Assembly (NCBI RefSeq): GCF_003545885.1
Contig: NZ_QHCT01000009.1
Location: forward strand, 1 to 64,000
From: Leptospira stimsonii
GTDB taxonomy: Bacteria > Spirochaetota > Leptospiria > Leptospirales > Leptospiraceae
Length of the DNA: 64,000 nt
Direction of reading: 5' to 3'
The notes beneath the pieces are model-generated. The model was not told the origin of the DNA. It ran no database searches and saw nothing but the letters and a program-made list of their open reading frames with translations. Below are positions 28,514 through 40,450 of the stretch, in pieces. How positions within the stretch are numbered: the first letter of the stretch is position 1; the number at the start of each line of letters is the position of its first letter. Position numbers and translations under genes: made by a program.

Positions 28514-30261
28514 TGTTTTATCGATTCGTTCCCTTAGACTCGTTTCGCTACCGACTTCTACTTTGTTTTGGAGTCGGTTTCGGCGTCCTTTTTGGACTTT
28601 CCCCCTTTTCCTTTCTCAGCGCAGGAATCGTTGCTTCGGTTTCGACTTTATCCTTGTTTCTTTCTCTCAATCGAGGATCCTTATGGAAGGCATTTCTTTG
28701 GCTTTTACTCCTTTCCCAAATTCTAAACTTCACAACTTTCTTATGGATTCCCGGATCGGTTTCTAGGATCTCGGGAACCGGTCCCTTCGTTTCGTTTGTA
28801 TTCTTCCTTTTTTACGGGTTGATTTCGCATATCAAATTCGTTCCTTTTTATATTATTTTCCGTTTTTCGAATATTCAAAATACTTCAAAACCCTGGAATT
28901 TGATTTTGTTTCCGGCCGCAGGAACATTGGCTGATCTGATCACCTTTCAGATATTTCCTTGGTATTGGGGGAATTTGGTTTCCGGTTCGATCGTTTTCGA
29001 GCAGTTCGCTTCCCTCCTGGGCGTCTACGGTTTGAGTTTTCTTTTACTTTTTATCGCATCGGCTCTTTCGTTTTCGATCGCACATTTCAGGAATCGAAAA
29101 TCGAAAGAGTTTAAAATTCTTCTGATTTCCTTCATCGCTATATTTATCGTTTACGGTTACGGTTTGTATAAAATCGGATTTGTTTCCGATTCATTGGTCC
29201 CCGGAGAAACAAAAGTTCTTTCGGTCGTTATGATCCAACCGGATACTTCTCCCGGAACAAAGGATCTTCAAAATGACGAAATTTTTCTTGCAAGTACGAT
29301 GAGTAAAATTCTATCGCTTGCGCTCCAAGGAAGTATGTCTGCGGAAAAACCTCCTTCGCTTATCATTCTTCCGGAATCCGCCATTCCGTTTCACGGAACG
29401 ATTCCTTCCAAAGAGAATCAGGATGAACACATCTATTCCTCCACGATGGAAGGCGTGATCTTATATTTATCAAAACATACCGGTGCGGACGTTCTTTTCA
29501 ACGAATTGAATCTGGAAGATGGAAAACTGAGAAATCAAATCTCCCTATTTAAAAACTTGGATGGGATCACCGAACGTTATAATAAAAGAAGACTCTTGGC
29601 TTTCGGAGAATATCTTCCTTGGGAATCCAAGTTCCCATTCTTACGAAAAACGTTCCAAGAAACATCTCGTTACGTTCCGGGAGATTCTCCCAAACTTCTG
29701 ACAGGAACGATTAAAAAAAACAGCCGGCAAGTTTCACCTCCTGACAGACACGACCTCGAACAGCTTAAAACTCCGGAAAGGATGAAAGTAGAATTCTCCT
29801 CTCCCGAACTACAAACGGAGAAAATTAAGAATTTAGAATATTCTTATTCCATTCTTCCTCTTTTGTGTTACGAAGCTATGTTTACCGATCTCGTTCTCGA
29901 TTACTTCGATTCGAAAGAACGTCCCGACCTACTGATCAATCTTACCAACGATTCTTGGTTTGATTCGGAATTGGAGGCAAATCAACACTCCGGAACCGTT
30001 CGTCTCAGGGCGATCGAAACAGGCATTCCAATGATTCGCTCCACCGTCTCCGGAATTACGGACGTTTGGGATGCGAGAGGAATTTCGCTGATTACTCCGG
30101 TCGGCTTTCACGAAACCGCGATCCGCACCTTTTCGATTCAACTCAATCCTTCCGCGGCGACCTTCTATACAAAAATAGGTAATTCCTTTCTATGGATCGT
30201 ATGTTCGCTTATCATTTTCCTTCGTTTAACGATCACGTTCCGAAGCGGTAGGAAAGTTTGA
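28513..30261 (+). CDS. lnt: apolipoprotein N-acyltransferase
   Basis: This membrane enzyme adds the third acyl chain to lipoproteins after Lgt and LspA. The 582-residue protein has about six N-terminal helices (10-225) and a nitrilase-type periplasmic domain. The triad is visible: Glu in ILPESAIPFHG, Lys in YNKRRLLAFGEYLPWE and Cys in LLCYEAMF, then NLTNDSWF. A last helix lies near 560. Between Lys and Cys there is an insertion of roughly 45 hydrophilic residues. The start is the ATG overlapping the preceding stop; an in-frame TTG lies one codon earlier. Its product would serve the many lipoproteins in this window. Confidence 0.92.
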   Translation: MFYRFVPLDSFRYRLLLCFGVGFGVLFGLSPFSFLSAGIVASVSTLSLFLSLNRGSLWKAFLWLLLLSQILNFTTFLWIPGSVSRISGTGPFVSFVFFLFYGLISHIKFVPFYIIFRFSNIQNTSKPWNLILFPAAGTLADLITFQIFPWYWGNLVSGSIVFEQFASLLGVYGLSFLLLFIASALSFSIAHFRNRKSKEFKILLISFIAIFIVYGYGLYKIGFVSDSLVPGETKVLSVVMIQPDTSPGTKDLQNDEIFLASTMSKILSLALQGSMSAEKPPSLIILPESAIPFHGTIPSKENQDEHIYSSTMEGVILYLSKHTGADVLFNELNLEDGKLRNQISLFKNLDGITERYNKRRLLAFGEYLPWESKFPFLRKTFQETSRYVPGDSPKLLTGTIKKNSRQVSPPDRHDLEQLKTPERMKVEFSSPELQTEKIKNLEYSYSILPLLCYEAMFTDLVLDYFDSKERPDLLINLTNDSWFDSELEANQHSGTVRLRAIETGIPMIRSTVSGITDVWDARGISLITPVGFHETAIRTFSIQLNPSAATFYTKIGNSFLWIVCSLIIFLRLTITFRSGRKV

Positions 30262-31035
30262 ATGCTCGAGCATACGTTTTGTCATTTACCGGGTATCGAT
30301 TCGGTCGAAGAAAGACAACTCTGGGAAAAAGGAATTCTCAACTGGAATGATCTAAAGGATTTTTTAAGAACGGAGTCCGTTCCTATCAAGAACCTCATCT
30401 TAGACGCATTAGAGTTTTCTAAAAAAGAATTGGAACGAGAGAACTTTTTCTACTTCTTCCATGTTCTTTCCGCGAAACATCACTGGAGACTGTTTCCGGC
30501 CGTTCGTCAAAAGCTTCTCTACTTAGATATCGAAACGACAGGCCTGGCAAGCGAAGACAGAACTACGATGATCGGTACGTATGACGGCAACAAATACAAA
30601 GCGTACACGCGGGGATTCAATCTGGATTTTTTTTTGGACAACGTAAGTCCGGATCGAATTTTTGTTTCGTACAACGGAATCGCATTCGACGTTCCGTTTC
30701 TCGAAAGGGAATTCAACGTTCGTTTTCGGAATAATCACATTGATATTATGTTTTTCTTACGTTCCCTCGGGATCAAGGGCGGACTCAAAGGTTGCGAAAA
30801 AGCGCTCGGGATCAATAGGCCGGAGGAAGCCGCAATCAACGGGGCCGATGCGGTTCGATTGTGGAGACAATACGTCGAATACGACGATACGGATGCTCTG
30901 AGAATTTTGGAAAGTTATAACCGAGAAGACACGGTCAATCTTGAAATCTTGTTCATCAAAGGATACAATCTAAAAATAAAAGAGACTCCGTTCTACGGGG
31001 AAATCATTCGAGAACCGGGAGATCTCAGATTTTAG
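30262..31035 (+). CDS. YprB-like ribonuclease H-fold 3'-5' exonuclease
   Basis: A 257-residue protein with a short helical N-terminus and a DEDD-type exonuclease fold (about 85-245): LLYLDIETTGL supplies Asp-x-Glu, SYNGIAFDVPFLEREF the second motif and SYNREDTVNLEILF the last. This matches the RNase H-like YprB family, whose substrate is unknown. The ATG directly follows the lnt stop codon, with AGGAAAG upstream, so it is translated from the same mRNA as the chaperone and lnt. Confidence 0.85.
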   Translation: MLEHTFCHLPGIDSVEERQLWEKGILNWNDLKDFLRTESVPIKNLILDALEFSKKELERENFFYFFHVLSAKHHWRLFPAVRQKLLYLDIETTGLASEDRTTMIGTYDGNKYKAYTRGFNLDFFLDNVSPDRIFVSYNGIAFDVPFLEREFNVRFRNNHIDIMFFLRSLGIKGGLKGCEKALGINRPEEAAINGADAVRLWRQYVEYDDTDALRILESYNREDTVNLEILFIKGYNLKIKETPFYGEIIREPGDLRF

Positions 31036-31162
31036 GGAATTCCATAGAATTCTTCCTTTGAGCCTCACCTTCATTCTAAGTTCGAAACCATTCTACAGAG
31101 TCCGATCTACTTTAGGAAAATAGAATATTCCCCGATGAGATATCGCTTTGAGTATTTACGAT

Positions 31163-31204
31163 AAAACGATCGCCTCTCACGATTGAATAAGCGATCGAGG
31201 TTTT
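31163..31204. terminator. weak convergent hairpin
   Basis: AAAACGATCGC (31163-31173) can pair with GCGATCGAGGTTTT (31191-31204), with bulges in the right arm. It lies between the stops of the YprB-like and MBL genes and could terminate from both sides. The evidence is only the base pairing and flanking A/T runs. Confidence 0.35.
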
Positions 31205-31222
31205 CGAACAAACAAAAAATTC

Positions 31223-32245
<1,023 letters not shown>

Positions 32246-32358
32246 CGAACTCTCCCAAAAAGGACTCGAACCTTTTTGATTACACGGTCTTTCGCAACGT
32301 GTAGACGGGCAATTGAAATTTAAATCGTGTTCTTTACCGAAAACAAGTTGGATTCGAT

Positions 32359-32754
32359 CTAATTTTTACCGCAACAAACTTTGACAGCGTCCAACAATTG
32401 TTTCCGGTCCCAGGGTTTTGGAAGAACTGCGTATGTTCCTGCTTCTTTCATTACTCGTTCCACCGCCGCTTCGTCGATGTGTCCCGTGATTAAGATGGAA
32501 CGGATCTTCGGATATTTTTGATGAACTAAAATTAAGAATTCGTCTCCCTTAATTCCGGGCATTCTCCAGTCGGATAGTATGAGGATCACATTGATCCCGT
32601 TTTCCACGAGCTCATCCACAACTTCGAGAGCTTCTTTCGCGTTGATTGCCGTTTCATATTGAAACTCGTTTCCGAATTGTTTTTTTAATTCCTGTTTCAA
32701 CGCGATCAAGATGATCGGCTCGTCATCCACACAGAGAATAGCGTCATTTTTCAT
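32359..32754 (-). CDS. single-domain response regulator
   Basis: A 131-residue stand-alone receiver: [15 protein letters not shown] holds the acidic pair, [15 protein letters not shown] the phospho-acceptor Asp, SILITGH the switch Thr and [14 protein letters not shown] the conserved Lys. No output domain is present, so it acts by protein contact or feeds a relay. The ATG at 32754 is chosen because a longer frame would overlap the kinase gene and add residues not typical of a receiver. It follows the kinase by 20 nt, so the pair is very likely cognate. Confidence 0.9.
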   Translation of the reverse strand: MKNDAILCVDDEPIILIALKQELKKQFGNEFQYETAINAKEALEVVDELVENGINVILILSDWRMPGIKGDEFLILVHQKYPKIRSILITGHIDEAAVERVMKEAGTYAVLPKPWDRKQLLDAVKVCCGKN

Positions 32755-32774
32755 AGTATCTTTTAGGGTCTCCG

Positions 32775-35700
32775 TTATACCGAGCCTGCGGATTTCAGCC
32801 ACACGCTAAACTTCGTTCTTCCAGGAACGCTCTCGAACTCTATCTTTCCGCCCATCTTCTCTATTATCTTCTTACAAATATCCAATCCGAGTCCGATCCC
32901 TTCTCCTTGTTTTTTCGTTGTGAAGAAGGGTTCGAAGATCTTATCTTTTACTGAATCCGGAATTCCGCTCCCGGAATCGATAAACGAAGTAACGATCCAA
33001 AGATCTTGTTTTTCGATACAGATTTCAATCTTCCCCTGATAATTCATAGCCTGCAAACCATTATTCAAGAGATTGATCCAAACTTGATTGAGTTTATTTC
33101 CGTCTCCGAGACAACGCTCGTCGGTCCGATAATCGGTAATTACCTCTACCCCATACTTTATCTTTGTATGATATAACGTAAGAATCGTTTCGATTTCCGA
33201 TTTTATATCGACGGGAACGATTTCCCCTTCTTCTTCATTCACTCCCGGATTCAAATAATTTTTTAAGGCTTCGACCACGTGCGATGCCTTACCGCTCGCA
33301 ATCGAAATCACGTTGCTCAATCTTACAACCGTGGAAAAAGAAGAAACCGCCGTAAGAATCTCCATCCTTCTTTCGGTTCCGAGAAGCTCGGGGAGTCGTT
33401 CTTTCAATCGATAAACTCCCGAGTCGAGAACGACGTTCGCAACGTTGTCGTGATCCGGAATTGCGGCGTTTTGAAATAACTGAACGAGTTCCTTTTTTAA
33501 ACTTCGATTCGGAATGATTTCCGATTGTGAGGCATCCTGTAAACTTTCAGCTAAGAGTATTTTAAAATCCCGAACTTCTTCTTCGTTAAAATTGAAAATC
33601 AAATTGGGGATTTCCCTGATTTCGTTTTGAAGAATTTCTAAGATTGCCCGATTCGAGGAAACGATCGCTCCTAAAGGTGTGTTGAGCTCATGAGTCATTC
33701 CCGCCGCGAGTTGCCCGATGGCGGCTAACTTTTCGGAGAGAAGCAACTGATCCTGAGCTCCTTGGAGTTCCTTCATGGTCTTTTCCAAATTTCGAACGGC
33801 TTCCACCAAATCGAAATTCGATTTGCGAAGTTCTTCGGTTCGGAGATCGATCTTTTTTTCCAAGTTTGCGTTGAGATCTAGGATCGTCTCTTCCGCCTGT
33901 TTACTTTTCGTGATATCATAGATGATTCCGAATATCTGCTTCGGAGAACCGTTTTGGTTTCTTTTATAGATCAGTTCCCTTGAAATCAACCACCGCCAGT
34001 TTCCGTCGCTGTGTTTCATTCGATATTGATGTTCGATCAAATCCTTATCACTCGCTTTCGCATAACGTGGAAGAATTTCGGTGAAATACCGATCGTAATC
34101 TTCGGGATGCATCATGGTTCGAATGATCTGATCTCCCATCGACTGAAGTTGTTCCACCGAATATCCAAGGACGATTTCGATTCCGTTGTTGCTATAGATG
34201 TTTTTCTTTTCCTCTAAATCATAAATGTATAATATGTCCGGAGTAATATCCAGGATCGATTCTATGAATTGATTTCTTTCGCGGAGATTTTCCTCGATTT
34301 GTTTTCGTTCGGTGACGTCCACCATCACGCCGCGAAGCCACCGCGGTTGATGATCGAGGACGATCACTTTGACAAGATCGCGGAGCCAGACAACACTTCC
34401 GTCTTTTCTCAAGAATCGATACTCGAAATCATGAGCTTCCATTCTTCCCGTACAAGCGATACAAAAATCGACGGCCCAAATTCTATCTTCAGGATGAAGG
34501 TGATTGGCCCAAAATCCGGGTTCTTTCCATTCTTCTATGGAATAACCGAGCATACTTACGACCTGTTGACTCACGAACGTAAAATCAAAACTCTTCGCAT
34601 CCGCTTCCCAAACGATTCCCGGTGTTGTATCCACGAGATCCCGGAATCTTTCTTCGCTCGACTTTGTTCTTCGAAAGGACTCTTGTAGCTGTTCCACCAT
34701 GTGATTGAAAGAATGAGCAAGGGTTCCCAATTCTTCCAGGCGACTCTCCGGTATTCTTTGTTGAAAATCACCTTGCGCCATCGCTCGACTTGCGTTCAGA
34801 ATTTTTTGAATCGGAGCGGTGACGATTCCCGCAAGAAACGCACCGATGAGAAGGGAAAGTGTAAGCGCAAATGCAAAGACCATCGCGGACTGACTGCTAC
34901 CAATTCTAACTCCTTCCAGATAATAAGCGGCGGGAATCGCAGTGAGTACGATCCAATTCTTATCCCCTCGATTATCTTCATAGGGTGTGGCTTGTGTAAG
35001 CCATGTTTCCAGCGATAGTGGTTTTGCGGTGATGACGTCGAAACGAAACTGAACGGGAGACTTCAACGTATCGAGATTTCCGATATTCTTTTTTAAGGTC
35101 TGAATGGCGTTTACAAAAACCGGGTCTCCTTCCACTCCTTGTTTCCAATCTCCCGCACTCACATTTTTGGAGGAAGCGATCAAAGCTCCGGAACGATCGA
35201 TGACGATTGCCCGACCATGTTCGGAGATGTTCATCGATTTTAAGAGCGAAAGTATTCCATTTAAACGGCGAGACTCCTCTTGATTCTTCGAATTTTCAAG
35301 ATAACGATCCAATTGAAGATTGATGTTCTCCGAAATTTCCTGATGCAACCTTCCCGCGAGTTTATCGGCGGCCAGCTCCGAACTTTTTAAATTGAGATAC
35401 GCGGTCATTCCCACCATCAACATCACGAGAAGAATAAACGGAGTCACCATAAACATACGAATTGGCAAACCGAGAATCGGATTTTCCTCTTCGTCCGAAT
35501 TGCTGATCTCGTTCCAAAGCAATTCCTTATGATTGAAAACGAACTCCCTCACATGACAGGGAATTTGAATCCAGAACATTCGATATTTTTTTGCGAGCGG
35601 AAGAGCGACGAGCATCGCAAATGGTGCGAGAACCCAAGTGATCGAAGTGGTAAAAAACAAAGCGGGGGTGATATTTCTATAGGAAATTGCGGGAGTAAAT

Positions 35701-36275
35701 TGATTCGCACAGATATAACCCCAGAGCTGAGGTTCCACCGCCATAAAAACGAAAACAAAAAGTAGATAGTAAAACCATGTTTTTATTTTTCTAAAATCCG
35801 GATCCCTTCCAATCAATTGATAAGCGACCCAAAAACATGCAGGATTGATAAAGTATCCTAATAACCAATCGAGTAAGAAGTCGGGTGGCACACCCTCGAT
35901 CAGATCCGAAAGACCGTATGCGAAAGGAACTGCGATCAAAGCGGGATATCCGAACAAAACGATAGAAAGAAAAACGGAAAGATCCTTGAGAGATTCGAAG
36001 GTTTGCGCTCCGGGGACCAAAACGATAAAAGAACCGAGATAACCGGTTATAAAAATGAGAATGAACGTAAGAGGAATGCTTAAGAAAGCCTGTGTATCCC
36101 AGGATTGTCTTTCTCTTCCGAATCCGATTTTTCCTCCGGGACGAAAGGTAAAACCTCCAAAAGCGGAAATCATAAGAATCAAACCGACAAAGTATCCGAC
36201 ACTTCCCCAGACTTCCAGAAGAGAAAGTGGAATCGATTGAAAAACGGATTCAAACCATTGCACAACAACTTGCAT
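32775..36275 (-). CDS. large membrane sensor histidine kinase with HAMP and PAS domains
   Basis: A 1166-residue kinase. An N-terminal region with about seven membrane helices (20-235) is followed by a helix near 270-292, a periplasmic domain (about 293-460), another helix, and HAMP ([20 protein letters not shown]). Two PAS domains lie at about 550-660 and 672-795, then a coiled coil. The H-box is [14 protein letters not shown], and the ATPase domain is [25 protein letters not shown] and [12 protein letters not shown]. An extra 130-residue helical segment sits between the H-box helix and the ATPase, as in the kinase at 17012-19393. The gene follows a membrane-protein gene by 10 nt and precedes the receiver. 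Confidence 0.9.
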   Translation of the reverse strand: MQVVVQWFESVFQSIPLSLLEVWGSVGYFVGLILMISAFGGFTFRPGGKIGFGRERQSWDTQAFLSIPLTFILIFITGYLGSFIVLVPGAQTFESLKDLSVFLSIVLFGYPALIAVPFAYGLSDLIEGVPPDFLLDWLLGYFINPACFWVAYQLIGRDPDFRKIKTWFYYLLFVFVFMAVEPQLWGYICANQFTPAISYRNITPALFFTTSITWVLAPFAMLVALPLAKKYRMFWIQIPCHVREFVFNHKELLWNEISNSDEEENPILGLPIRMFMVTPFILLVMLMVGMTAYLNLKSSELAADKLAGRLHQEISENINLQLDRYLENSKNQEESRRLNGILSLLKSMNISEHGRAIVIDRSGALIASSKNVSAGDWKQGVEGDPVFVNAIQTLKKNIGNLDTLKSPVQFRFDVITAKPLSLETWLTQATPYEDNRGDKNWIVLTAIPAAYYLEGVRIGSSQSAMVFAFALTLSLLIGAFLAGIVTAPIQKILNASRAMAQGDFQQRIPESRLEELGTLAHSFNHMVEQLQESFRRTKSSEERFRDLVDTTPGIVWEADAKSFDFTFVSQQVVSMLGYSIEEWKEPGFWANHLHPEDRIWAVDFCIACTGRMEAHDFEYRFLRKDGSVVWLRDLVKVIVLDHQPRWLRGVMVDVTERKQIEENLRERNQFIESILDITPDILYIYDLEEKKNIYSNNGIEIVLGYSVEQLQSMGDQIIRTMMHPEDYDRYFTEILPRYAKASDKDLIEHQYRMKHSDGNWRWLISRELIYKRNQNGSPKQIFGIIYDITKSKQAEETILDLNANLEKKIDLRTEELRKSNFDLVEAVRNLEKTMKELQGAQDQLLLSEKLAAIGQLAAGMTHELNTPLGAIVSSNRAILEILQNEIREIPNLIFNFNEEEVRDFKILLAESLQDASQSEIIPNRSLKKELVQLFQNAAIPDHDNVANVVLDSGVYRLKERLPELLGTERRMEILTAVSSFSTVVRLSNVISIASGKASHVVEALKNYLNPGVNEEEGEIVPVDIKSEIETILTLYHTKIKYGVEVITDYRTDERCLGDGNKLNQVWINLLNNGLQAMNYQGKIEICIEKQDLWIVTSFIDSGSGIPDSVKDKIFEPFFTTKKQGEGIGLGLDICKKIIEKMGGKIEFESVPGRTKFSVWLKSAGSV

Positions 36276-36285
36276 TAGGATGACC

Positions 36286-37449
36286 CTATCGAAGAACTGA
36301 AAAATTCAATTGGGACAATTCTCTCGCCTCTTCCAAGTCCCCACGTCCGATCGATTTCGCAAGTGATTCTACCCATTCTAATCGTTCCTTCGATTTTTCT
36401 CCGAACACAAGCGGAAGATGTTTCCTTTCGAAGGAGGAAATTTTACCATCAAAACAGCAAGTTATGCTCAATATTTTTAGACAGAGCTCTTTTTCTTCCT
36501 CATTCAGATCCTTTAGAAGTTTTTCAAGGGATTCCCATTCATCCAATCGAAAGTGATAGTCTTCAATCTGAAAGGCTTTGTGAAGTTTGATAAGAATGTA
36601 TTCTAGATTCGGATGAAATCTCTGCGTAAAAACGACCGAGTTTCCGACCGCCGACATACATGCGATCTTAGCTTCACGACTCAAAGAATTTCGTTTGGAA
36701 AGAATTTCCCCCACGAGTTCTTTGGATAAGATACGGGTCAAAAGTCGTGTTCGCAACTCCTTAAGAATAACATAAAGTACGATTGCGTCCCAAATCGCCG
36801 TAATGGGCGCGGCTACAAAATCGGCGTAAATTCGAAAAGAGTTTCTCGCGAGAATTTTCCGAATCACGATCTTTGCGACCAAGTTCGAAAGAAAAACTTT
36901 AGCTTTGTAGAGAAGTGTCGTGATAAAAAGACTATGTTTATTGGTGAGACGATAGGGATCGATTCCTAAGAGCCTGAGATCCGGATCTGGAATTTCCAAG
37001 GCCAATCTCGAAAGAAGACTGCTAACACCGGTGATGAGATCGGGATCCTCCTCCAAATCCAGTCCCGCAAGACGAGTCATCTTGTAGACGGAAGAAAGAC
37101 CGATTCTATAAAGAAGATAAAATTCCAAGATCGTTCCAGATAAAAGAGCAAGGCCAGTCCAGAACCATTTTTCTAAAAACACGGGGGACCAAAGCTCCGG
37201 CGAATCCGGAAATAATTTTTCCACAAGGATAATAAAGAACGTAGTCCAGAAACCGGTTTGTAAGGACCAAAAGACGGTCCATCCAATGATCTTTCTGGAT
37301 CCGGCTCCGAATTCTTGACGCGTCCAATTTCCGGGAGATCTTTTGTCTCTTAGAGCGAGATTTCGCAAAACTCGGACTCCCCAGAGTTCGAGGATTCCCG
37401 GTTTGTATTCTACGGCTCGAGACCTTTTTTCCATGGGCCGGGAGTTCAT
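36286..37449 (-). CDS. membrane protein of unknown function, with a TerB-like C-terminal segment
   Basis: A 387-residue protein. Two hydrophobic segments (about 55-80 and 92-115) and weaker ones near 185 and 215 suggest membrane attachment. The last 90 residues (LLKDLNEEEKELCLKILSITCCFDGKISSFERKHLPLVF) look like the all-helical acidic TerB-type fold, tentatively. I recognise no named family. The ATG at 37449 is chosen over an upstream TTG. Ten nt separate its stop from the kinase start, so it is the first gene of the signalling operon and may be the kinase's accessory sensor. Confidence 0.65.
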   Translation of the reverse strand: MNSRPMEKRSRAVEYKPGILELWGVRVLRNLALRDKRSPGNWTRQEFGAGSRKIIGWTVFWSLQTGFWTTFFIILVEKLFPDSPELWSPVFLEKWFWTGLALLSGTILEFYLLYRIGLSSVYKMTRLAGLDLEEDPDLITGVSSLLSRLALEIPDPDLRLLGIDPYRLTNKHSLFITTLLYKAKVFLSNLVAKIVIRKILARNSFRIYADFVAAPITAIWDAIVLYVILKELRTRLLTRILSKELVGEILSKRNSLSREAKIACMSAVGNSVVFTQRFHPNLEYILIKLHKAFQIEDYHFRLDEWESLEKLLKDLNEEEKELCLKILSITCCFDGKISSFERKHLPLVFGEKSKERLEWVESLAKSIGRGDLEEARELSQLNFSVLR

Positions 37450-37609
37450 ACCGTTTTCCGAGGTTGTCAAACCAATCTTTCAAATTTTATTTCAGAATCA
37501 GGGTGCTCGGGAACGATCTTCTAAAGGTAGGGTCGAAACCAGAAAGCGAAGTTCAATTTCATTGTTGACCTTCTTTCGCTTTTCAATGAGCATGAATTAA
37601 AGGCAATCT

Positions 37610-38356
37610 ATGAAACGTTCTTATACCATTCTTCTTTTTTCCGTCCTGAGTTCTACGCTGTTCTTTTTCGATTGTGAACACAAAGATCAGAACAACGTTG
37701 ATCTCAGGGTTTTGGCCGCAACCGGAGAAATCATTTTTATCAATGGAGAAGTAGATTCCGATAAGATTTCATCTTGCGGCGTTGCGGTTCCCGGAACTAC
37801 CTCCACCGGAACAACGGGAACGACAACGGGCAATACCTCAACTACGACTTCCGGTTCCACAAGCACGCGTTATACGATTACGAGCCAATTAATCATGAAA
37901 ACCACAGGGGAATCTTTGGTCCTTCGATTTCAATTCGATTCTTCTCAGTATCAAGGTTCCGTGGATCCGCAACAAGGCTTTAGTTATTCTGGTGGCGCCT
38001 TCGCAAGAACCGTTACCGGTAACGTAGGAAAGGTAGAATGGGGAGCGTCCGGAATTCCGGTGTATCCAAGTAGTAACGGGGGCGCTCAACAACAAACGCT
38101 TCAATATATGGATATCGATCTTTCCTTGACTGGAAAATTACTCGCGAGTTCGACTACGACGGGAATCCTGAATCAGTGTTACACATCCGATAACGTAAAC
38201 TGTACTTCGATCACGACCACACAGCAGTGTTTTACACAAGACAACCAGACCTGCGTCTCAACCGCTTCCGCCGCAGGAGCCTCTGTGACAATCACCGGAC
38301 ATATTTCCTGTAGCGCTCCGAACGTGATTCCGAGCGGAAGCGCAACAACTCAGTAA
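37610..38356 (+). CDS. putative lipoprotein with Thr/Gly/Ser linker
   Basis: A 248-residue protein with a hydrophobic leader and lipobox ending FFFDC (Cys about 22), followed by EHKDQNN. A low-complexity stretch of Thr, Gly and Ser (about 60-87) links this to a beta-rich domain with three late cysteine-containing repeats ([24 protein letters not shown]) and a final SCSAPN. The paired cysteines suggest disulfides in the periplasm or at the surface. No family was recognised. AAAGG precedes the ATG. Confidence 0.78.
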   Translation: MKRSYTILLFSVLSSTLFFFDCEHKDQNNVDLRVLAATGEIIFINGEVDSDKISSCGVAVPGTTSTGTTGTTTGNTSTTTSGSTSTRYTITSQLIMKTTGESLVLRFQFDSSQYQGSVDPQQGFSYSGGAFARTVTGNVGKVEWGASGIPVYPSSNGGAQQQTLQYMDIDLSLTGKLLASSTTTGILNQCYTSDNVNCTSITTTQQCFTQDNQTCVSTASAAGASVTITGHISCSAPNVIPSGSATTQ

Positions 38357-38374
38357 AAAATCACCTTCCAAGAA

Positions 38375-38421
38375 AGAATCAGGATTCTTAAAATCCTTTC
38401 GGGATATTAGAACCTGATTCT
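38375..38421. terminator. possible convergent terminator
   Basis: AGAATCAGG (38375-38383) and CCTGATTCT (38413-38421) are exact reverse complements, and AGGATT/AATCCT pairs inside. The structure lies between the stops of the lipoprotein and SRPBCC genes, so it could serve both. It lacks a strong T tract. Confidence 0.4.
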
Positions 38422-38422
38422 A

Positions 38423-38926
38423 TTAGAGTTTCATTGTTTTCGCAAGTTCTACTAACTGATCGAGAGCTTTTCCCCAGCCTTCGTGAAAACCCATCTCTTC
38501 GTGTTTCTTACGATTGATCGAGTTTCCGTGGATGGCGGTCGCGACGTACTTCGTCCCTTTTCCGTGAGGTTCCAAAGTGAGGATACCCGTAAAAAATCCG
38601 AAAGGATGTGTGGGATCCGGAGAAGGACGAAATCCGGGTTGAAGAGCATCGGTCCAAGAAAGTTTTTCGTTCGGAATCACTTCCAGATAACAGCCAATGT
38701 TCGGAAAATTCTCTCCTTCCGGAGACTGCATCGTAGTGCTAAAAATTCCGCCAGGACGAAGATCGATTTCGCAATCGATCGTTTTCCAAGGTGCGGGTGT
38801 GAACCATTTTACGATATGCTCCGGCTTTGTCCAAGCGGCCCAGACCAATTCCCGAGGGACGTCCACGATTCTTTCAAAGACCAAATCCAGATCGGAATCG
38901 ATCTGAGGAAAAATTTTAGGCTTCAT
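38423..38926 (-). CDS. SRPBCC / AHSA1-type ligand-binding protein
   Basis: A 167-residue protein with the START-like fold: [27 protein letters not shown] at the start, [15 protein letters not shown] in the middle, and [18 protein letters not shown] at the end, all typical of the AHSA1/activator-of-Hsp90-like SRPBCC family. Such proteins bind hydrophobic ligands; the ligand is unknown. The ATG at 38926 is supported by GGAG eight bases upstream; an earlier in-frame ATG lacks this. Confidence 0.88.
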   Translation of the reverse strand: MKPKIFPQIDSDLDLVFERIVDVPRELVWAAWTKPEHIVKWFTPAPWKTIDCEIDLRPGGIFSTTMQSPEGENFPNIGCYLEVIPNEKLSWTDALQPGFRPSPDPTHPFGFFTGILTLEPHGKGTKYVATAIHGNSINRKKHEEMGFHEGWGKALDQLVELAKTMKL

Positions 38927-39423
38927 CTTACTTTCTCCAATTCTCACAAATATATTCAATTTTTATAATACTTTGCCGAAACTCTTCGTTCGAGACCGAA
39001 AGAAAAGCGGACGATCCCTTCCAACACTGGGACCTCAGATTTCCATTGAACGAACCTGCTTCGCTCGAGGATCTTCTTATCCGGAAAATTCTTCCACCTT
39101 GGGATAAATCCTGTCGTAAATACGACAATCCTCCGTGAAAGTCGCGCGCCCCACCCTGATTTTGGGTGGAGGGGTGGGTGGTGGAAATGCTCGGGAGACA
39201 TTTCTCTATCATAAAATTGTAATTTTACAAGCACAAAGTTCCATTTGGGTGGGAACTCCTACAAAAACTCAATGGTGTTCACCACTAAAAACGTTCGCGG
39301 TCTTTTTTTTTGCGGATCCAAGAAGTATTTTATTCTCACAAAAAATAGAATCCGTCTGAGAAAAAATCGAGATGGATCCTTCCAATCGTCGTAGAAACAG
39401 AAAACGTTTTTTAAAAAAGAAAT
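38927..39423. other. intergenic region rich in repeat-like sequence
   Basis: About 500 nt between the SRPBCC and polyprenyl-synthase genes. Several open frames overlap here on both strands, none with ribosome sites or protein-like composition. The centre holds hairpins and G/T-rich sequence annotated separately as a repeat. Confidence 0.5.
39085..39270. repeat. candidate dispersed intergenic repeat
   Basis: TGTCGTAAATACGACA (39112-39127) is a palindrome with 7-bp arms. It is followed by a hairpin CCACCC/GGGTGG (39151-39156 with 39164-39169) and then GTGGGTGG-type runs and the phrase GGTGGGAACTCCTACA. I recall very similar phrases scattered between genes in pathogenic Leptospira, but cannot check here. 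Function unknown. Confidence 0.4.
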
Positions 39424-40383
39424 CTATTCTTCTAAGAGTTTTAAAATTTGATCTTTTAAAAGATTGCGAATCCCGGATTCTTCAAAGCCATTTAAGAATT
39501 TCATCAAGTTTTCAGCAATGTTTTGAAACTCAGAGTCCATCTGTTCCCGCACTTGATAACGGGAAAGTAGACTTAGAATCACGACTCCGTCTCCGGGAGA
39601 TCGTTCGGATTTCGCAAACAAGGAATGAACCAGCTTCTTATCATTCTTATCCGCATTTTCTAAGAGAAGAAGAATCGGATACGTGTAAAGTCCGTTGTAA
39701 AAATCCTTCAAAGGGACCTTACCGCTCTTACTCGCCGGAGAAAAATAATCGATTGCGTCGTCTTTTTTCTGAAAAAAGGAACCGAGATCGATCCCGAATT
39801 GTCTGAGTTTTTTCTTTTCCTTGTCCGATTTTTCGGAAAGAATTCCCGCCGCTGAAGTAACAGCGCCGAAAAGAGAAGCGGTCTTTCCGTAAACGACTCT
39901 ATTATATATTTCTAATGTAATCTTGGGATTTTTCTCCCATTCCATCTGAATGAGTTCCGAAACCGAAAGGTCTTTAATCACCTGGGTAAAAATATCCATG
40001 AGTTCCGGATAACCGAGGCCGTTGAGATGATCGATTCCGCAGGCTAGGAGATAATCACCGGCAAGAATCGCGGTCTTATTCCCGAACTTGGAACCTACGC
40101 TCTGAAGTCCGCGTCTGGTCTCGGCCTCGTCCACGACGTCATCGTGAAGCAAACTCGCGGCGTGAATCAGCTCTGCAATGGCGCCGACGTCGAGCCAATA
40201 TTTACCTGAATACCCGAGGAGTTGACAAAGGCAATAGTGCAATATCGGACGAATTCGTTTTCCGCCCGATCGGATCGTATAGGTTTTGATCTCTGCAAGA
40301 ATTTTGAGATCCTCGCGAATGATCGCTTCCAGTTTTTTATCAAACTTACGAACTAAAGAATCTTTCAGTACAGATACTTTCAC
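39424..40383 (-). CDS. polyprenyl synthetase (trans-prenyl diphosphate synthase)
   Basis: A 319-residue synthase condensing isopentenyl diphosphate into long-chain prenyl diphosphates for quinone tails. The first aspartate-rich motif is [15 protein letters not shown], the second is [10 protein letters not shown], and [12 protein letters not shown] is the conserved early segment. Length fits the IspB/heptaprenyl class; the chain length of the product cannot be read from the sequence. The gene starts at a GTG with AGAGG upstream. It is followed by no other prenyl gene. Confidence 0.9.
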   Translation of the reverse strand: MKVSVLKDSLVRKFDKKLEAIIREDLKILAEIKTYTIRSGGKRIRPILHYCLCQLLGYSGKYWLDVGAIAELIHAASLLHDDVVDEAETRRGLQSVGSKFGNKTAILAGDYLLACGIDHLNGLGYPELMDIFTQVIKDLSVSELIQMEWEKNPKITLEIYNRVVYGKTASLFGAVTSAAGILSEKSDKEKKKLRQFGIDLGSFFQKKDDAIDYFSPASKSGKVPLKDFYNGLYTYPILLLLENADKNDKKLVHSLFAKSERSPGDGVVILSLLSRYQVREQMDSEFQNIAENLMKFLNGFEESGIRNLLKDQILKLLEE

Positions 40384-40450
40384 TACCTCTTCCCGTGGGG
40401 CCAGTATTCAAAATATCTGTACAGGCTCAAGCAGAACTCTTCGCGGGGAC

